50,359 bases of DNA from Chitinivibrionia bacterium (GCA_009787445.1 WRFX01000003.1:1-50359), one strand, 5' to 3'. Shown: positions 9,041-17,221, numbered from the stretch's first letter. Translations and numbers: made by a program. The notes: generated by a model from the sequence alone, not told the origin.

Positions 9041-9817
9041 ATGAAAAATTTGTTTGAAAACGAATTGCGAAATTTTGAAAATTATTCTCTTGAAAATTGC
9101 GAAAAACTTGCGTTTCAAAATCGATTCGATACAAAATTTATCTTGAAAATTGACGGCGCGGTCGATTTTTTGCAAAATAAAAATATTGCGCAAAATTATT
9201 CGATTTTGCAAGTGGATAACTCAAAAGTTCAGGATTACGATACGCTTTATTTTGACACGCCCGATTTATTTTGCTTTAAATGTCACAAAAACGGACGGGC
9301 AAATCGCTTTAAATTTCGCACGCGACATTATTTAAGCAACGGAAAAATTTTCAACGAAATCAAGAAAAAACTCAACACGGGTAAAACGATAAAATTTCGT
9401 AAAAAACGCGAAGTTTTTCAGCAAGAATTTGACGCGGATTTTGAAGAATTGGCAAAAGAAAACGGTTTTTTCTGCGAAAATTTATCGCCGTCGCTTGCCG
9501 TAAAATTTAGCAGAATTACGCTTTTGAGCAAAAATTTTCCCGAAAGAGCAACGCTTGACTTTGGACTAAAATACGAATTTTTAGATAAAAAAATTTCGCT
9601 TCCCAACACGGCGATTATCGAAATAAAGCGCGAAAAAAACGGAGAACGTACTTTTTTACAAAAATATTTGCGTTCAAAACACATAGAGCCAAGCGGATTT
9701 TCAAAATATTGCGTCGGAATTTGTTTAACCAAAGAAGATATTAAAAAAAATATTTTTTTGCCGAAAATAAGAAATTTATTTTTTGAAAACGAAAGAGAAA
9801 GTGAGAATTATTTATGA
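9041..9817 (+). CDS. VTC-domain protein (polyphosphate polymerase-like)
   Basis: A 258-residue protein with the VTC tunnel-domain pattern that binds triphosphate/polyphosphate in yeast Vtc4: NRFDTKF (27-33), LYFDT (69-73), the basic strand RFKFRTRHY (89-97), EIKKK (106-110), KFRKKR (118-123), LDFGL (172-176), EIKRE (194-198) and the terminal SKYCVGI. The charged positions expected to line the tunnel are present, so catalysis is plausible. I chose the ATG at 9041, preceded by AGGAAA at 7-base spacing, rather than an in-frame ATG 60 bases earlier without a site. Its stop overlaps the DUF4956 start in an ATGA, and it is divergent from the barrel/CotH pair. No signal peptide, so cytoplasmic, possibly docked to the membrane through DUF4956. 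Confidence 0.88.
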   Translation: MKNLFENELRNFENYSLENCEKLAFQNRFDTKFILKIDGAVDFLQNKNIAQNYSILQVDNSKVQDYDTLYFDTPDLFCFKCHKNGRANRFKFRTRHYLSNGKIFNEIKKKLNTGKTIKFRKKREVFQQEFDADFEELAKENGFFCENLSPSLAVKFSRITLLSKNFPERATLDFGLKYEFLDKKISLPNTAIIEIKREKNGERTFLQKYLRSKHIEPSGFSKYCVGICLTKEDIKKNIFLPKIRNLFFENERESENYL

Positions 9818-10413
9818 TTTTGAATTTAGAAGCGTATGATTTGAATTTTTTGGCGTTTTTTGCAATTAGATTCGCCGTAAATTTTGTTTTTGCCTACATT
9901 TTAATTTGCGTAATTTACGCTAACGAACACAGAATAAAAGAATTTTCTTTCAGTTTTTTTGTGTCTAACATTTTGATTTTTACGGCGGCTTCTCTACTCG
10001 CGAGCGTAAAAATTAAAACTGGTTTTGCTTTTGGACTTTTCGCAATAATATCTATTTTGCGTTTCAGAACGGAACAAATTCAAGTTCGCGAAATGACTTT
10101 TTTGTTTGCGGCGATAATTTTAGGCGTAATAAATTCGCTTGCCACAATGGAACTTCCGATTGTCGCGGTTTTGCTTGCCGACGGTTTGATTTGCGGCGGT
10201 ATTTTCTTTTGCGAAAATATGTTTATTCGCGCAAATTCGGCGCAGACAATAATAATTTACGACAACACAAAACTTTTGGCAAAAGACAAAAAAGTTGAAC
10301 TTTACGCCGATTTGAAACAGCGTTTCGGCTACGACGTGCTTAAAATAGTTATCGAAAAAGTTAATTTTTTAACCGATTCAGCCGAATTGAAAGTGTTTTA
10401 TAAACACAGATGA
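9814..10413 (+). CDS. DUF4956 membrane protein
   Basis: A 199-residue integral membrane protein with four or so transmembrane helices in the first 130 residues, then a soluble C-terminal domain of about 65 residues. The signature GLFAIISILRFRTEQIQVREMTFLF (residues about 74-98) is the DUF4956 hallmark. The family is usually found next to VTC-domain genes, as here with a 4-base overlap, and is thought to be the membrane partner. The C-terminal part may contact the VTC enzyme. Substrate or transport role is unknown. Confidence 0.88.
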   Translation: MILNLEAYDLNFLAFFAIRFAVNFVFAYILICVIYANEHRIKEFSFSFFVSNILIFTAASLLASVKIKTGFAFGLFAIISILRFRTEQIQVREMTFLFAAIILGVINSLATMELPIVAVLLADGLICGGIFFCENMFIRANSAQTIIIYDNTKLLAKDKKVELYADLKQRFGYDVLKIVIEKVNFLTDSAELKVFYKHR

Positions 10414-10421
10414 TTGTGTTT
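10402..10421. terminator. Stem-loop between convergent DUF4956 and ANTAR genes
   Basis: AAACACA (10402-10408) and TGTGTTT (10415-10421) pair perfectly around a 6-base loop and span the DUF4956 stop codon, 12 bases before the stop of the convergent regulator gene. No T-run follows on either strand, so it is a weak terminator or an mRNA 3' stabiliser. Confidence 0.4.
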
Positions 10422-10433
10422 GGGAAATCCTTC

Positions 10434-11006
10434 TCAACTTTCGTATGTTTTTAATATTCTTTCGGCTATTTCTCTTCTTGTGGCGCGAATATCCATCGCC
10501 TGTTTTTCTATGAATCTGTGCGCTTCCTGCTCGGTCATTTTAAGGTTTGAAATTAAAATCCATTTTGCGCGGTCTATAATTCGTATGTCTTCGATTTTCT
10601 GTTTGAGTTTGCTGTTTTCTACGCGCATTTTTTTGAGTTTTTTTTGCGTCGATTGAGCAAGTTTCAGCGCAGACCAAAATAAATTTTTATCCAACGGTTT
10701 AACGATCACCAAAACGCCGTCGTTTTCGGTTATTGCGGATACTTCGTCAAAAATCTCGCCTTTTACCATAAGTATAACCTGCGCTTTGTCTTTCGACGCG
10801 ATATATCGCGATAAACTTTCGCCCGATTCGTCCAAAAGCGGCGCGTCTATTATCGCCAAATCAAAATCGCGCTCTATAATTTGTTGCCGCACTTGCGCGC
10901 CAGAATGCAAAACGGAAATCGCACTTCCGCAAAATGCCATATTAAGCGTTTCCATTAAAAACGCCGTATTTTTTTGCGCTTGAGTTACGACTAATATATT
11001 ATCCAT
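10434..11006 (-). CDS. ANTAR-domain response-regulator-like RNA-binding protein
   Basis: A 190-residue protein with an N-terminal receiver-like domain (residues 1-120), a coiled-coil linker (KKLKKMRVENSKLKQK) and a C-terminal ANTAR domain (about 135-188: IDRAKWILISNLKMTEQEAHRFIEKQAMD). ANTAR proteins such as NasT, NasR and AmiR bind tandem RNA hairpins and prevent termination in nitrogen genes. Asp54 (AIIDAP) matches the phospho-acceptor and Lys103 the conserved lysine. The acidic pair expected at residues 8-9 reads Thr-Gln, so phosphorylation may be lost. The start is the ATG one base after the glnA stop (TAAAATG), implying translational coupling. Its position suggests control of glnA or nitrogen uptake. 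A longer frame runs upstream into glnA but has no family match there. Confidence 0.88.
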   Translation of the reverse strand: MDNILVVTQAQKNTAFLMETLNMAFCGSAISVLHSGAQVRQQIIERDFDLAIIDAPLLDESGESLSRYIASKDKAQVILMVKGEIFDEVSAITENDGVLVIVKPLDKNLFWSALKLAQSTQKKLKKMRVENSKLKQKIEDIRIIDRAKWILISNLKMTEQEAHRFIEKQAMDIRATRREIAERILKTYES

Positions 11007-11007
11007 T

Positions 11008-12384
11008 TTACATAGTATTGAAATATTTAGTTCTGTAAAATTCCGTTTTGCCGCGACAGGTATTTTCGCATACGTCGCCTTCATAGCGGTCGCAGGATTC
11101 GCCTTTGCATCTGCACGCTTCGGCAAACGCCAATATTTCGTCTTTTTTGACGCCAATGTATTTTGAAAGCAAATTTTCGCCGACTACTTTTTTAACGAAT
11201 TTGCTTTCTTCGGTTAAATCTATCGCTTTGTCCAAATTTTCGGGCAGACGGCGCAGATTTTTAATCGCGTTTTTGTCCGTCGAAGATAAATCCATATTTA
11301 GCGGCTCGCAAAGAGCAAGTTTTTCTTCTATTCCGTCGAGTCCTGCGGATATAATTAGCGAAAACGCGAGATAAGGATTTAGCGACGGGTCGGGAGAGCG
11401 CAGTTCCATTTTTGTTTTTTCGCCGCCGGGCGCGAGAATCCGCACAAGTTGCGAGTGATTTTGCCGCGACCACGATACGAATTTCGGCGCTTCAAATTCG
11501 CCGAGACGGTCGAAAGAATTTAGCAGCGGATTTAGAAAAGTCGTTATTTCGGGCGTTTTTGAAAGTATTCCCGCAATAAAACTTTCCGCGATTTTTGCGT
11601 TTCCGTCTCCTATGTTTTTGAAAATATTAACTCCGTTTTGAATAAGCGAAATTCCGATGTGCATTCCGTTTCCCGGCGCTTCCTGTATAGGTTTCGGCAT
11701 AAAAGAAGCGAATAATCCGTTGCGCAAAGCAATGGCTTTTACCACCGCTTTGAAAGTCATAAAATTATCGGCGCATTTCAGCGGGGAGTTAAACTTAAAA
11801 TCTATTTCGTTTTGTCCGGGACCTCTCTCGTGATACGACGTTTCGGGATTTATTCCCATTTCTTCGAGCGTCAAACAAATTTCGCGACGTATATTTTCGC
11901 CTTTGTCAAGCGGCGCGATGTCAAGATATTCGCCTCCGTCGAGCGTCGTTTGGGTCGGCTCGCCAAGTTCGTCGGTTTTGAAGAGATAAAATTCGCATTC
12001 CGCGCCGATTTTGCACGCATATCCCATTTTTTCGCAGCGTTTTTCTACAAATTTCAGCAGATTTCGCGAGTCGCAAGGAAATATTGTTCCGTCGGGATTT
12101 TTTACGTCGCAAAAAAACCGCACGACCCTGCCCGGTCCGGGTCTCCACGGCAAAACCGTAAGCGTAGTCGGGTCGGGAAAAAGAAACAAATCCGAATCGG
12201 TTGCGTCTCGAAAACCTTTTATGGAATGCGCGTCAAACGACACTCCGTTTTCAAACGCGGCGCTTAACTCTTCCGAAACGATAGCGACGTTTTTAAGAAA
12301 TCCGAACAAATCGCAAAAAGCGAGTTTAACGAATTTCACGTCGTTTTCCTTGACAAATTTAAGGACTTCGCCTACTGTACTCAT
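11008..12384 (-). CDS. glnA: Glutamine synthetase, type I, with cysteine-rich tail
   Basis: A 458-residue enzyme making glutamine from glutamate, ammonia and ATP. Family landmarks are GFRDATDSDLFLFPDP near residue 57, the metal-site region GAECEFYLF, EIDFKFNS, GNGMHIGIS (the usual second His is Gly here), NHSQLVRI and LRSPDPSLNPYLAFS. The C-terminal region lacks the tyrosine adenylylation motif of proteobacterial GS, so control is not by GlnE-type modification. Unusually, the last 35 residues hold five cysteines (C424, C426, C431, C439, C443) in a short basic tail, suggesting a metal or redox site. A good site, AAAGGAG, precedes the start. An ANTAR regulator follows with a 1-base gap and a hairpin lies in the leader (12455-12483), so RNA-level nitrogen control is likely. 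Confidence 0.94.
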   Translation of the reverse strand: MSTVGEVLKFVKENDVKFVKLAFCDLFGFLKNVAIVSEELSAAFENGVSFDAHSIKGFRDATDSDLFLFPDPTTLTVLPWRPGPGRVVRFFCDVKNPDGTIFPCDSRNLLKFVEKRCEKMGYACKIGAECEFYLFKTDELGEPTQTTLDGGEYLDIAPLDKGENIRREICLTLEEMGINPETSYHERGPGQNEIDFKFNSPLKCADNFMTFKAVVKAIALRNGLFASFMPKPIQEAPGNGMHIGISLIQNGVNIFKNIGDGNAKIAESFIAGILSKTPEITTFLNPLLNSFDRLGEFEAPKFVSWSRQNHSQLVRILAPGGEKTKMELRSPDPSLNPYLAFSLIISAGLDGIEEKLALCEPLNMDLSSTDKNAIKNLRRLPENLDKAIDLTEESKFVKKVVGENLLSKYIGVKKDEILAFAEACRCKGESCDRYEGDVCENTCRGKTEFYRTKYFNTM

Positions 12385-12454
12385 AATAAATACTCCTTTA
12401 ATACCATTTACCTGAAATCTCTAAAAATCAATCGGGCTTTAAATGTTTGTCGTT

Positions 12455-12483
12455 AAGTATTTTTATCGCCTGTAAAAATACTT
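12455..12483 (-). promoter_or_regulatory. Perfect hairpin in the glnA leader
   Basis: On the glnA-sense strand an 11-base arm AAGTATTTTTA, a 7-base loop CAGGCGA and the exact complementary arm form a perfect stem-loop ending 71 bases before the glnA ATG. No T-run follows, so it is not a simple terminator. ANTAR proteins recognise paired hairpins with six-base loops carrying A and G. This loop does not match exactly, and no clear second hairpin was found. A role as antitermination or protein-binding element is inferred from the neighbouring ANTAR gene. Confidence 0.5.
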
Positions 12484-12634
12484 TATGCACAAGAGAAGTG
12501 TAAATAATTTCAATTAAAAAAAAACGTTTTTTATGTTTTTTACGATTATTATTTGACAAAGAACAGCATTGAAAAATCGTCTCTTTTTTGTTTCGCGTTC
12601 GCGCAAATAGTATTTTCCCCTTGTTAAAATTATG

Positions 12635-12640
12635 TATAAT
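12635..12640 (+). promoter_or_regulatory. Consensus -10 box for trpD
   Basis: TATAAT lies 27 bases before the trpD ATG, which would give a leader of about 20 bases containing the GGAGG site. No good -35 box sits 17 bases upstream, so it may depend on an activator. The rest of the interval 12385-12666 holds the glnA leader and a palindromic A6CGT6 run. Confidence 0.4.
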
Positions 12641-12666
12641 TCCCAAACAAAAATTTTGGAGGAAAA

Positions 12667-13656
12667 ATGAAAAAAATCTTGGACAAACTTATCGCCGGCG
12701 GAATACTCAGTTTTCAGGAAGCGTTTGACGCGATGGTCGGAATGGCGCAAGGGAAATATCCTGTGGCGCAAGTGGCATCGTTTCTTACTATCTTTGAAAT
12801 GAGAAGAATTACCGTCGGAGAACTTAACGCTTTTCGAACCGCCTTTTTGGAACTCGGAAAAAAGCCGAATGTCGGAACGCAGAACGCCATCGATTCCTGC
12901 GGCACGGGCGGCGACAGAAAAAATACGTTTAACATTTCGACGCTTTCGTCGTTTATCGTCGCGGGAGCGGGATATCCTGTCGTAAAGCACGGGGCGGGAA
13001 GCGCGTCGGGGTCGTTTGGTTCGTCGGATATTATGACGGCGATAGGATACAAATTGACCGACAACGACGAAATCCTAAAAAAACAACTCGAAGAAACGAA
13101 TTTTTGTTATTTGCATTCGCCGTTTTATTACGGATTTATGAAAAATATCGCGCCGATAAGAAAGGATTTGGGCATACAGAATTTTTTCAATATGATAGGA
13201 CCGCTTATGAATCCCGTGCAGCCGAAATTTCAATTAGTCGGCGTTTATTCGCTGAACGTGGCGGAGTTGTATTATCAAATATTATGCGAAGAAAGAGACA
13301 GTTTTACGATAGTTCATAGCAGCGACGTTTTTGACGAAATTTCTTTGACCGCCGATTTTCACGCGATTACGCGCAACGAAGCGGATTTAATAGAGCCAGA
13401 ATCAATAGGATTTAATAGGATTTCGCCCCGAAGATTATTGTGCGCCGACACGCCCGAAGGAAAAGTAAAACAATTTATAGATATTCTTGAAAACAAAGGA
13501 ACGCCCGAGCAAACCGACGTAGTTGTCGTAAATGCGGCGGCGGCGATAAATACCATAAGCGGACAAAACGACTTTCACAAAGCGATAGACGAAGCGCGCG
13601 AATCGCTTGTTTCGGGAAAAGCAAGGGCAATACTCGAAAAATTGAGGGAATATTAA
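12667..13656 (+). CDS. trpD: Anthranilate phosphoribosyltransferase (TrpD-like)
   Basis: A 329-residue type III phosphoribosyltransferase, the second step of tryptophan synthesis. The PRPP-binding motif DSCGTGGDRKNTFNIST (residues about 77-93) and FIVAGAGYPVVKHG are strong matches, as are APIRKDLGIQNFFNMIGPLMNP and the acidic DEI/E-A-D-L metal sites. The normally invariant KHGN loop reads KHGAGSASGSFGSSD, replacing the asparagine that contacts substrate. The gene stands alone with no other trp gene nearby, so a role in another pathway (a TrpD2-like or salvage enzyme) cannot be excluded. The start is fixed by TTGGAGG eight bases upstream and a TATAAT box at 12635. Confidence 0.85.
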   Translation: MKKILDKLIAGGILSFQEAFDAMVGMAQGKYPVAQVASFLTIFEMRRITVGELNAFRTAFLELGKKPNVGTQNAIDSCGTGGDRKNTFNISTLSSFIVAGAGYPVVKHGAGSASGSFGSSDIMTAIGYKLTDNDEILKKQLEETNFCYLHSPFYYGFMKNIAPIRKDLGIQNFFNMIGPLMNPVQPKFQLVGVYSLNVAELYYQILCEERDSFTIVHSSDVFDEISLTADFHAITRNEADLIEPESIGFNRISPRRLLCADTPEGKVKQFIDILENKGTPEQTDVVVVNAAAAINTISGQNDFHKAIDEARESLVSGKARAILEKLREY

Positions 13657-13661
13657 ACTAA

Positions 13662-13728
13662 AAGTTTTGTAAGTACGTTTACAAAAATTGTAAAATTTAA
13701 GTTTTTTGTAAATGTACTTGCAAAACTT
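13662..13728. repeat. 26-bp inverted repeat between trpD and the DUF4143 ATPase
   Basis: Arms at 13662-13687 and 13703-13728 are 26 bases each and differ at only two positions. Both would be G.U pairs in the rightward RNA, giving a fully paired stem around a 15-base loop. The left arm begins AAGTTTTGTAAGTACG. It starts 6 bases after the trpD stop and ends 41 bases before the next start. No T-run follows, so it is more than an ordinary terminator; a protein operator, an RNA processing site or a leftover of an element end are possible. Confidence 0.8.
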
Positions 13729-13769
13729 CCGATAAATAAAGTATATTATTGTTATCGGAGGTTTTATTT

Positions 13770-14969
13770 ATGGATATACGAAACAGAGACGGTTATATAA
13801 AATGGATTGATTCGGTAATAGATACCGAATTTGTTAAGGTTATTGCAGGAGTGCGCCGAAGCGGGAAGTCGATGATTTTACAAATGGTTCGCGATTACAT
13901 AATATCGCGCAATGTCGCTTCAAAAAACGTAATGTTTCTCAATTTTGAAAGCAATAAGTTAAATTCGTATAAAACGTCGGAAACTCTTATGGAATACATT
14001 TTGAAACAAATCGGCGAAACAAAAGAAAAAATATATTTTTTGTTCGACGAAATACAGGAAGTCGATAATTGGCAAAAAGTCGTGAACGGACTTCGGGTCG
14101 ATTTTAATTGCGAAATTTATATTACGGGAAGCAACGCAATGCTACTTTCGGGCGAATTGGCGACGTATTTAACGGGCAGATATATAGAATTAAAAGTTTT
14201 TCCGCTTTCGTTTAAAGAATATTTGCAATTTACTAAAACGGACGTAAATTCGTCGAAAGTTGATGTAAAATTCAAAGAATATATGGAATGGGGCGGATTT
14301 CCTATGCTTCCCGCAATAGACGACAAATTGCTTAAAAAAGCGGTTTTGGAATCGATTTTCGACAGCGTTTTGCTAAAAGACGTTATGTTAAGAGGAGTAA
14401 TTAAAGAAAAAAACGTCTTGTTAAGGATAACAAATTATCTGCTCGATACGATAGGAAATCCCGTTTCCGCGCAAAAAATAGCGAATTTTTTTACGTCAAG
14501 CGGCTTGAAAACCAATCATAATTCGGTCGCAAAATACTTGAATTTATTAGAAGAAGCGTTTATTTTTTACAAAGTGGACAGATACGACGTCAGAGGAAAA
14601 AATTATCTAAAAACTCTCGGAAAATATTACGCGGTCGACAACGGAATAAGAAATATTAAACTCGGAAAAAGCGGAAATCTCGGTTCGCAAATTGAAAATA
14701 TCGTATATATAGAATTAAAAAGAAGAGGATTCGACGTTTTTACAGGAAATATCGACGGCAAAGAAATTGATTTTGTGTGCTTCAAAAACGGGGACATTCA
14801 ATATTATCAAATTACGTATCAAATGCCCGATAATAGCCGAGAACAAGACAATTTATTACTCATAAAAGACAACTACAAAAAAACGATTATTACGGCAAAT
14901 CGGATGGACGTCGGCGAAGTAAACGGCATTGAAATTGTGCATATAGTTGATTTTTTGCTTGAAAACTAA
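13770..14969 (+). CDS. AAA-family ATPase with DUF4143 domain
   Basis: A 399-residue protein of the archaeal-type AAA_14 plus DUF4143 group. Walker A is near residue 32 (GVRRSGKSMIL), Walker B is FLFDEIQEVDNW, and the sensor region is ITGSNAMLLSGELATYLTGR. Then comes FPLSFKEYL and the WGGFP motif of the DUF4143 region. The C-terminal third has the nuclease-like ELKRRGFDVFTG...EIDFVCF pattern. The family is widespread, multi-copy and of poorly known function, with suggested roles in DNA or stress processes. The ATG at 13770 follows GGAGG by six bases; an in-frame TTG at 13749 lies before that site and was rejected. It stands between a 26-bp inverted repeat and a glycosyltransferase gene. Confidence 0.88.
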   Translation: MDIRNRDGYIKWIDSVIDTEFVKVIAGVRRSGKSMILQMVRDYIISRNVASKNVMFLNFESNKLNSYKTSETLMEYILKQIGETKEKIYFLFDEIQEVDNWQKVVNGLRVDFNCEIYITGSNAMLLSGELATYLTGRYIELKVFPLSFKEYLQFTKTDVNSSKVDVKFKEYMEWGGFPMLPAIDDKLLKKAVLESIFDSVLLKDVMLRGVIKEKNVLLRITNYLLDTIGNPVSAQKIANFFTSSGLKTNHNSVAKYLNLLEEAFIFYKVDRYDVRGKNYLKTLGKYYAVDNGIRNIKLGKSGNLGSQIENIVYIELKRRGFDVFTGNIDGKEIDFVCFKNGDIQYYQITYQMPDNSREQDNLLLIKDNYKKTIITANRMDVGEVNGIEIVHIVDFLLEN

Positions 14970-14999
14970 TTATTTTTACGCTAACTTTTGGGAGGAATT

Positions 15000-16640
15000 A
15001 TGAAAATATTCGGAACAACGTTTCCATTTATTGAAAGCGCAAACGCGGACGACGAGCGGCTCGGACGGCTTGTGGCAAACTATGAATTTCTGAAATCGCT
15101 GCTAAATTATTCGTCGTTTGACAGGTTTCATTTGTTTTGTTTGAGTCCAAATCACGCGCAAAATACGATAAATAAACTGATAGCGGATATGTCTATTTCA
15201 AACGGCGCAAAGCAAAAAGTTGAAATATTTCTTTACGATTCGCTAAAACGTCAACTTCAAACGACTGCTTATCATTGCTTTCATCTTGGCGGCTGGACTT
15301 ATCATTTTAACGGCACTATCTATCTTCGCAACGCTTACGCAAAAGAGGCGTTTCCCGTTACGGGCATAATTCACTCGCTCAACGCGACGGCAATGCCTTC
15401 TTATGTTCAGGGACTTATAACATCGAACGCGCAGGAATACGACGGCGTTTTTTGCACAAGTAGCGACGGAAAAGAAGTGATGCGCAAAAAAATATCGCTT
15501 GCCGAAAATTTGAACAAAAACGCGAAATATTGCGGAAAATTATCACTCGTGCCTCTCGGATACGACTTTTCGCTCGACGAAAAAATGGACAAAACGCAGG
15601 CGAAAACCGCTTTGAATTTTGAACAAAACGCAAAATATATTTTGTATTTAGGACGACTTTCACCGTCGTCGAAAGCGGATTTGTATCCGTTGCTTTTGAC
15701 GTTTAAATCGCTTAAAAAAAGAGTGGATTTCAAAATAAAATTAGTACTTGCAGGCGGCGTAAATCCAAACGAACTTAAAGTTCACAAGGATATGATTCGC
15801 GAATTGGGTTTGGATTACGACGTTCAACTTATGATAAATTTTGATTTGGCGAAAAAAAGAGCGCTTATTTCGTCGGCGGACGTTTGCGTCGCGCCGTCGG
15901 ACAACATTCAAGAAACGTTTGGGATTTCGATTATTGAAGCGGCTGCCTGCGGAATTCCCGTCGTCGCCGCCGATATTGACGGATACAAAGATTTGGTCGT
16001 TCAAAACGAGACGGGATTTAAGATAAAAACCACGTGGCTCGACGATTTTGAGCCGTGCGAAATGGATTGTTTATACGATTTTCCCGTTATGCAAATTATG
16101 CTTTCGCAGGCGATGGCTATCGATTGCGACGAAATGGAAGAAAAAATATTTTTGCTTTTGAGCGACGACGATTTGCGCAAAAAAATGGGCGAAAACGCGG
16201 CAAAACGCGCAGTCGAAAATTATCGCTGGGACGTCGTGATAAAGCAATACGAAAAAGAATGGGATTATCTAAAAGAGCAGGCGATAAAGGCGGGAAAGCC
16301 AAAAAAAGTTGCGCAAAATCCGTATTCTAATAATTATTTAGAGACATTTTCGCATTATCCTACGCGAATTTTTAACGAAAATTTAATTTTAAGTTTGACT
16401 TCCGACGGCGAAGACGCGGTAAAAAATACGAAACAAATTCCGCAAGCGTACGGCGATTGTTCGACGGCAATCGACATAGAATATTTGAAAAAAATTATGG
16501 AATATTTGTCGCAAAACGGACAAAAAAGCGTTAAAAATTTGTTTATGAAATATCCCGACGAGCATACGAAAGGACGATTTACGATTTTGTGGGCAGTAAA
16601 ATATCGCCTGTTAAAATTTGTCGAAGAGAAAAGCGAATGA
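15000..16640 (+). CDS. GT4-type glycosyltransferase
   Basis: A 546-residue cytoplasmic glycosyltransferase of the GT-B fold. The nucleotide-sugar domain shows YILYLGRLSPSSKADL, LVLAGG, a VAPSDNIQETFGISIIEAAACGIPVV block with the EX7E catalytic pair, and DIDGYKDLV. An extra C-terminal region of roughly 100 residues after YEKEWDYLKEQ is not part of the standard fold and I do not recognise it. Sugar and acceptor are unknown. The ATG at 15000 has GGAGG at 5-base spacing; a TTG four codons upstream overlaps the site and was rejected. Its stop overlaps the coaE start (ATGA), so the two are translationally coupled. Confidence 0.85.
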   Translation: MKIFGTTFPFIESANADDERLGRLVANYEFLKSLLNYSSFDRFHLFCLSPNHAQNTINKLIADMSISNGAKQKVEIFLYDSLKRQLQTTAYHCFHLGGWTYHFNGTIYLRNAYAKEAFPVTGIIHSLNATAMPSYVQGLITSNAQEYDGVFCTSSDGKEVMRKKISLAENLNKNAKYCGKLSLVPLGYDFSLDEKMDKTQAKTALNFEQNAKYILYLGRLSPSSKADLYPLLLTFKSLKKRVDFKIKLVLAGGVNPNELKVHKDMIRELGLDYDVQLMINFDLAKKRALISSADVCVAPSDNIQETFGISIIEAAACGIPVVAADIDGYKDLVVQNETGFKIKTTWLDDFEPCEMDCLYDFPVMQIMLSQAMAIDCDEMEEKIFLLLSDDDLRKKMGENAAKRAVENYRWDVVIKQYEKEWDYLKEQAIKAGKPKKVAQNPYSNNYLETFSHYPTRIFNENLILSLTSDGEDAVKNTKQIPQAYGDCSTAIDIEYLKKIMEYLSQNGQKSVKNLFMKYPDEHTKGRFTILWAVKYRLLKFVEEKSE

Positions 16641-17221
16641 TTATAGGAATTTCGGGATATACCGGCGGCGGGAAAAGTAGCGCGGCAAAGTATCTTGCGG
16701 AAAAAGCGCCGTCTTTTTTTCTTGTCGATGCGGATAAAATTGCAAGAAAAATTATGTTAGAAAATTGCGATTTAATAAACGAAGTCGCCAAAAATTTTAA
16801 CGTCGTAAAAAACGGAAAAATCGATTTTGCAAAACTTGGAAACGTCGCTTTTGAAAGCGTTGAAAATCTGAAAAAACTCAATTCAATAACATTTCCTTAC
16901 ATAATATCCGCTATAAATAACGAAATTTGCAAAACAAAATTTTTGATTATGGATATTGCGCTTTTGCCGCTTGTTTCTTCGTTGTGCGAAAAATGCGATT
17001 TTTTAATTTGGATAGAAAGCGACGTAGAAAAAAGAGTGGAAAGATTGCAAAAAAGAAGCGGTTTGGACGTTTGCGCAATAAAAAATCGCGTCCAAAAACA
17101 AATGGACTTAATGCCCGCTCCCGTTGAAGAAAGTTTATGGAAAATTGTCGAAAATAACTCGTCTTTTGAAAATTTATTTGAAAAAATAGACGAAATTTGC
17201 AATAAATATGCCTTAAATTAG
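16637..17221 (+). CDS. coaE: Dephospho-CoA kinase
   Basis: A 194-residue kinase that phosphorylates the 3'-hydroxyl of dephospho-CoA, the last step of CoA synthesis. The P-loop is GISGYTGGGKSS at residues 4-15, followed by the acidic VDADKIARK, LNSITFPYI and a lid region with RLQKRSGLD. Length is typical. The first methionine after the overlap with the glycosyltransferase stop gives MIIGISGYTGGGKS, the normal family start; an upstream extension in the same frame runs inside the previous gene and is not needed. The fit is clear but divergent (for example, no standard LV.DVPLL), so a related P-loop kinase is a small possibility. Confidence 0.82.
   Translation: MIIGISGYTGGGKSSAAKYLAEKAPSFFLVDADKIARKIMLENCDLINEVAKNFNVVKNGKIDFAKLGNVAFESVENLKKLNSITFPYIISAINNEICKTKFLIMDIALLPLVSSLCEKCDFLIWIESDVEKRVERLQKRSGLDVCAIKNRVQKQMDLMPAPVEESLWKIVENNSSFENLFEKIDEICNKYALN

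Noticed and set aside
12522-12535. A6CGT6 palindrome in the glnA/trpD interval
   Set aside because: A-run/T-run palindromes are expected by chance at this base composition, and it has no positional relation to promoter boxes.
12514-12990. Leftward frame crossing the glnA leader and the start of trpD
   Set aside because: It overlaps conserved TrpD sequence and lacks a plausible start.
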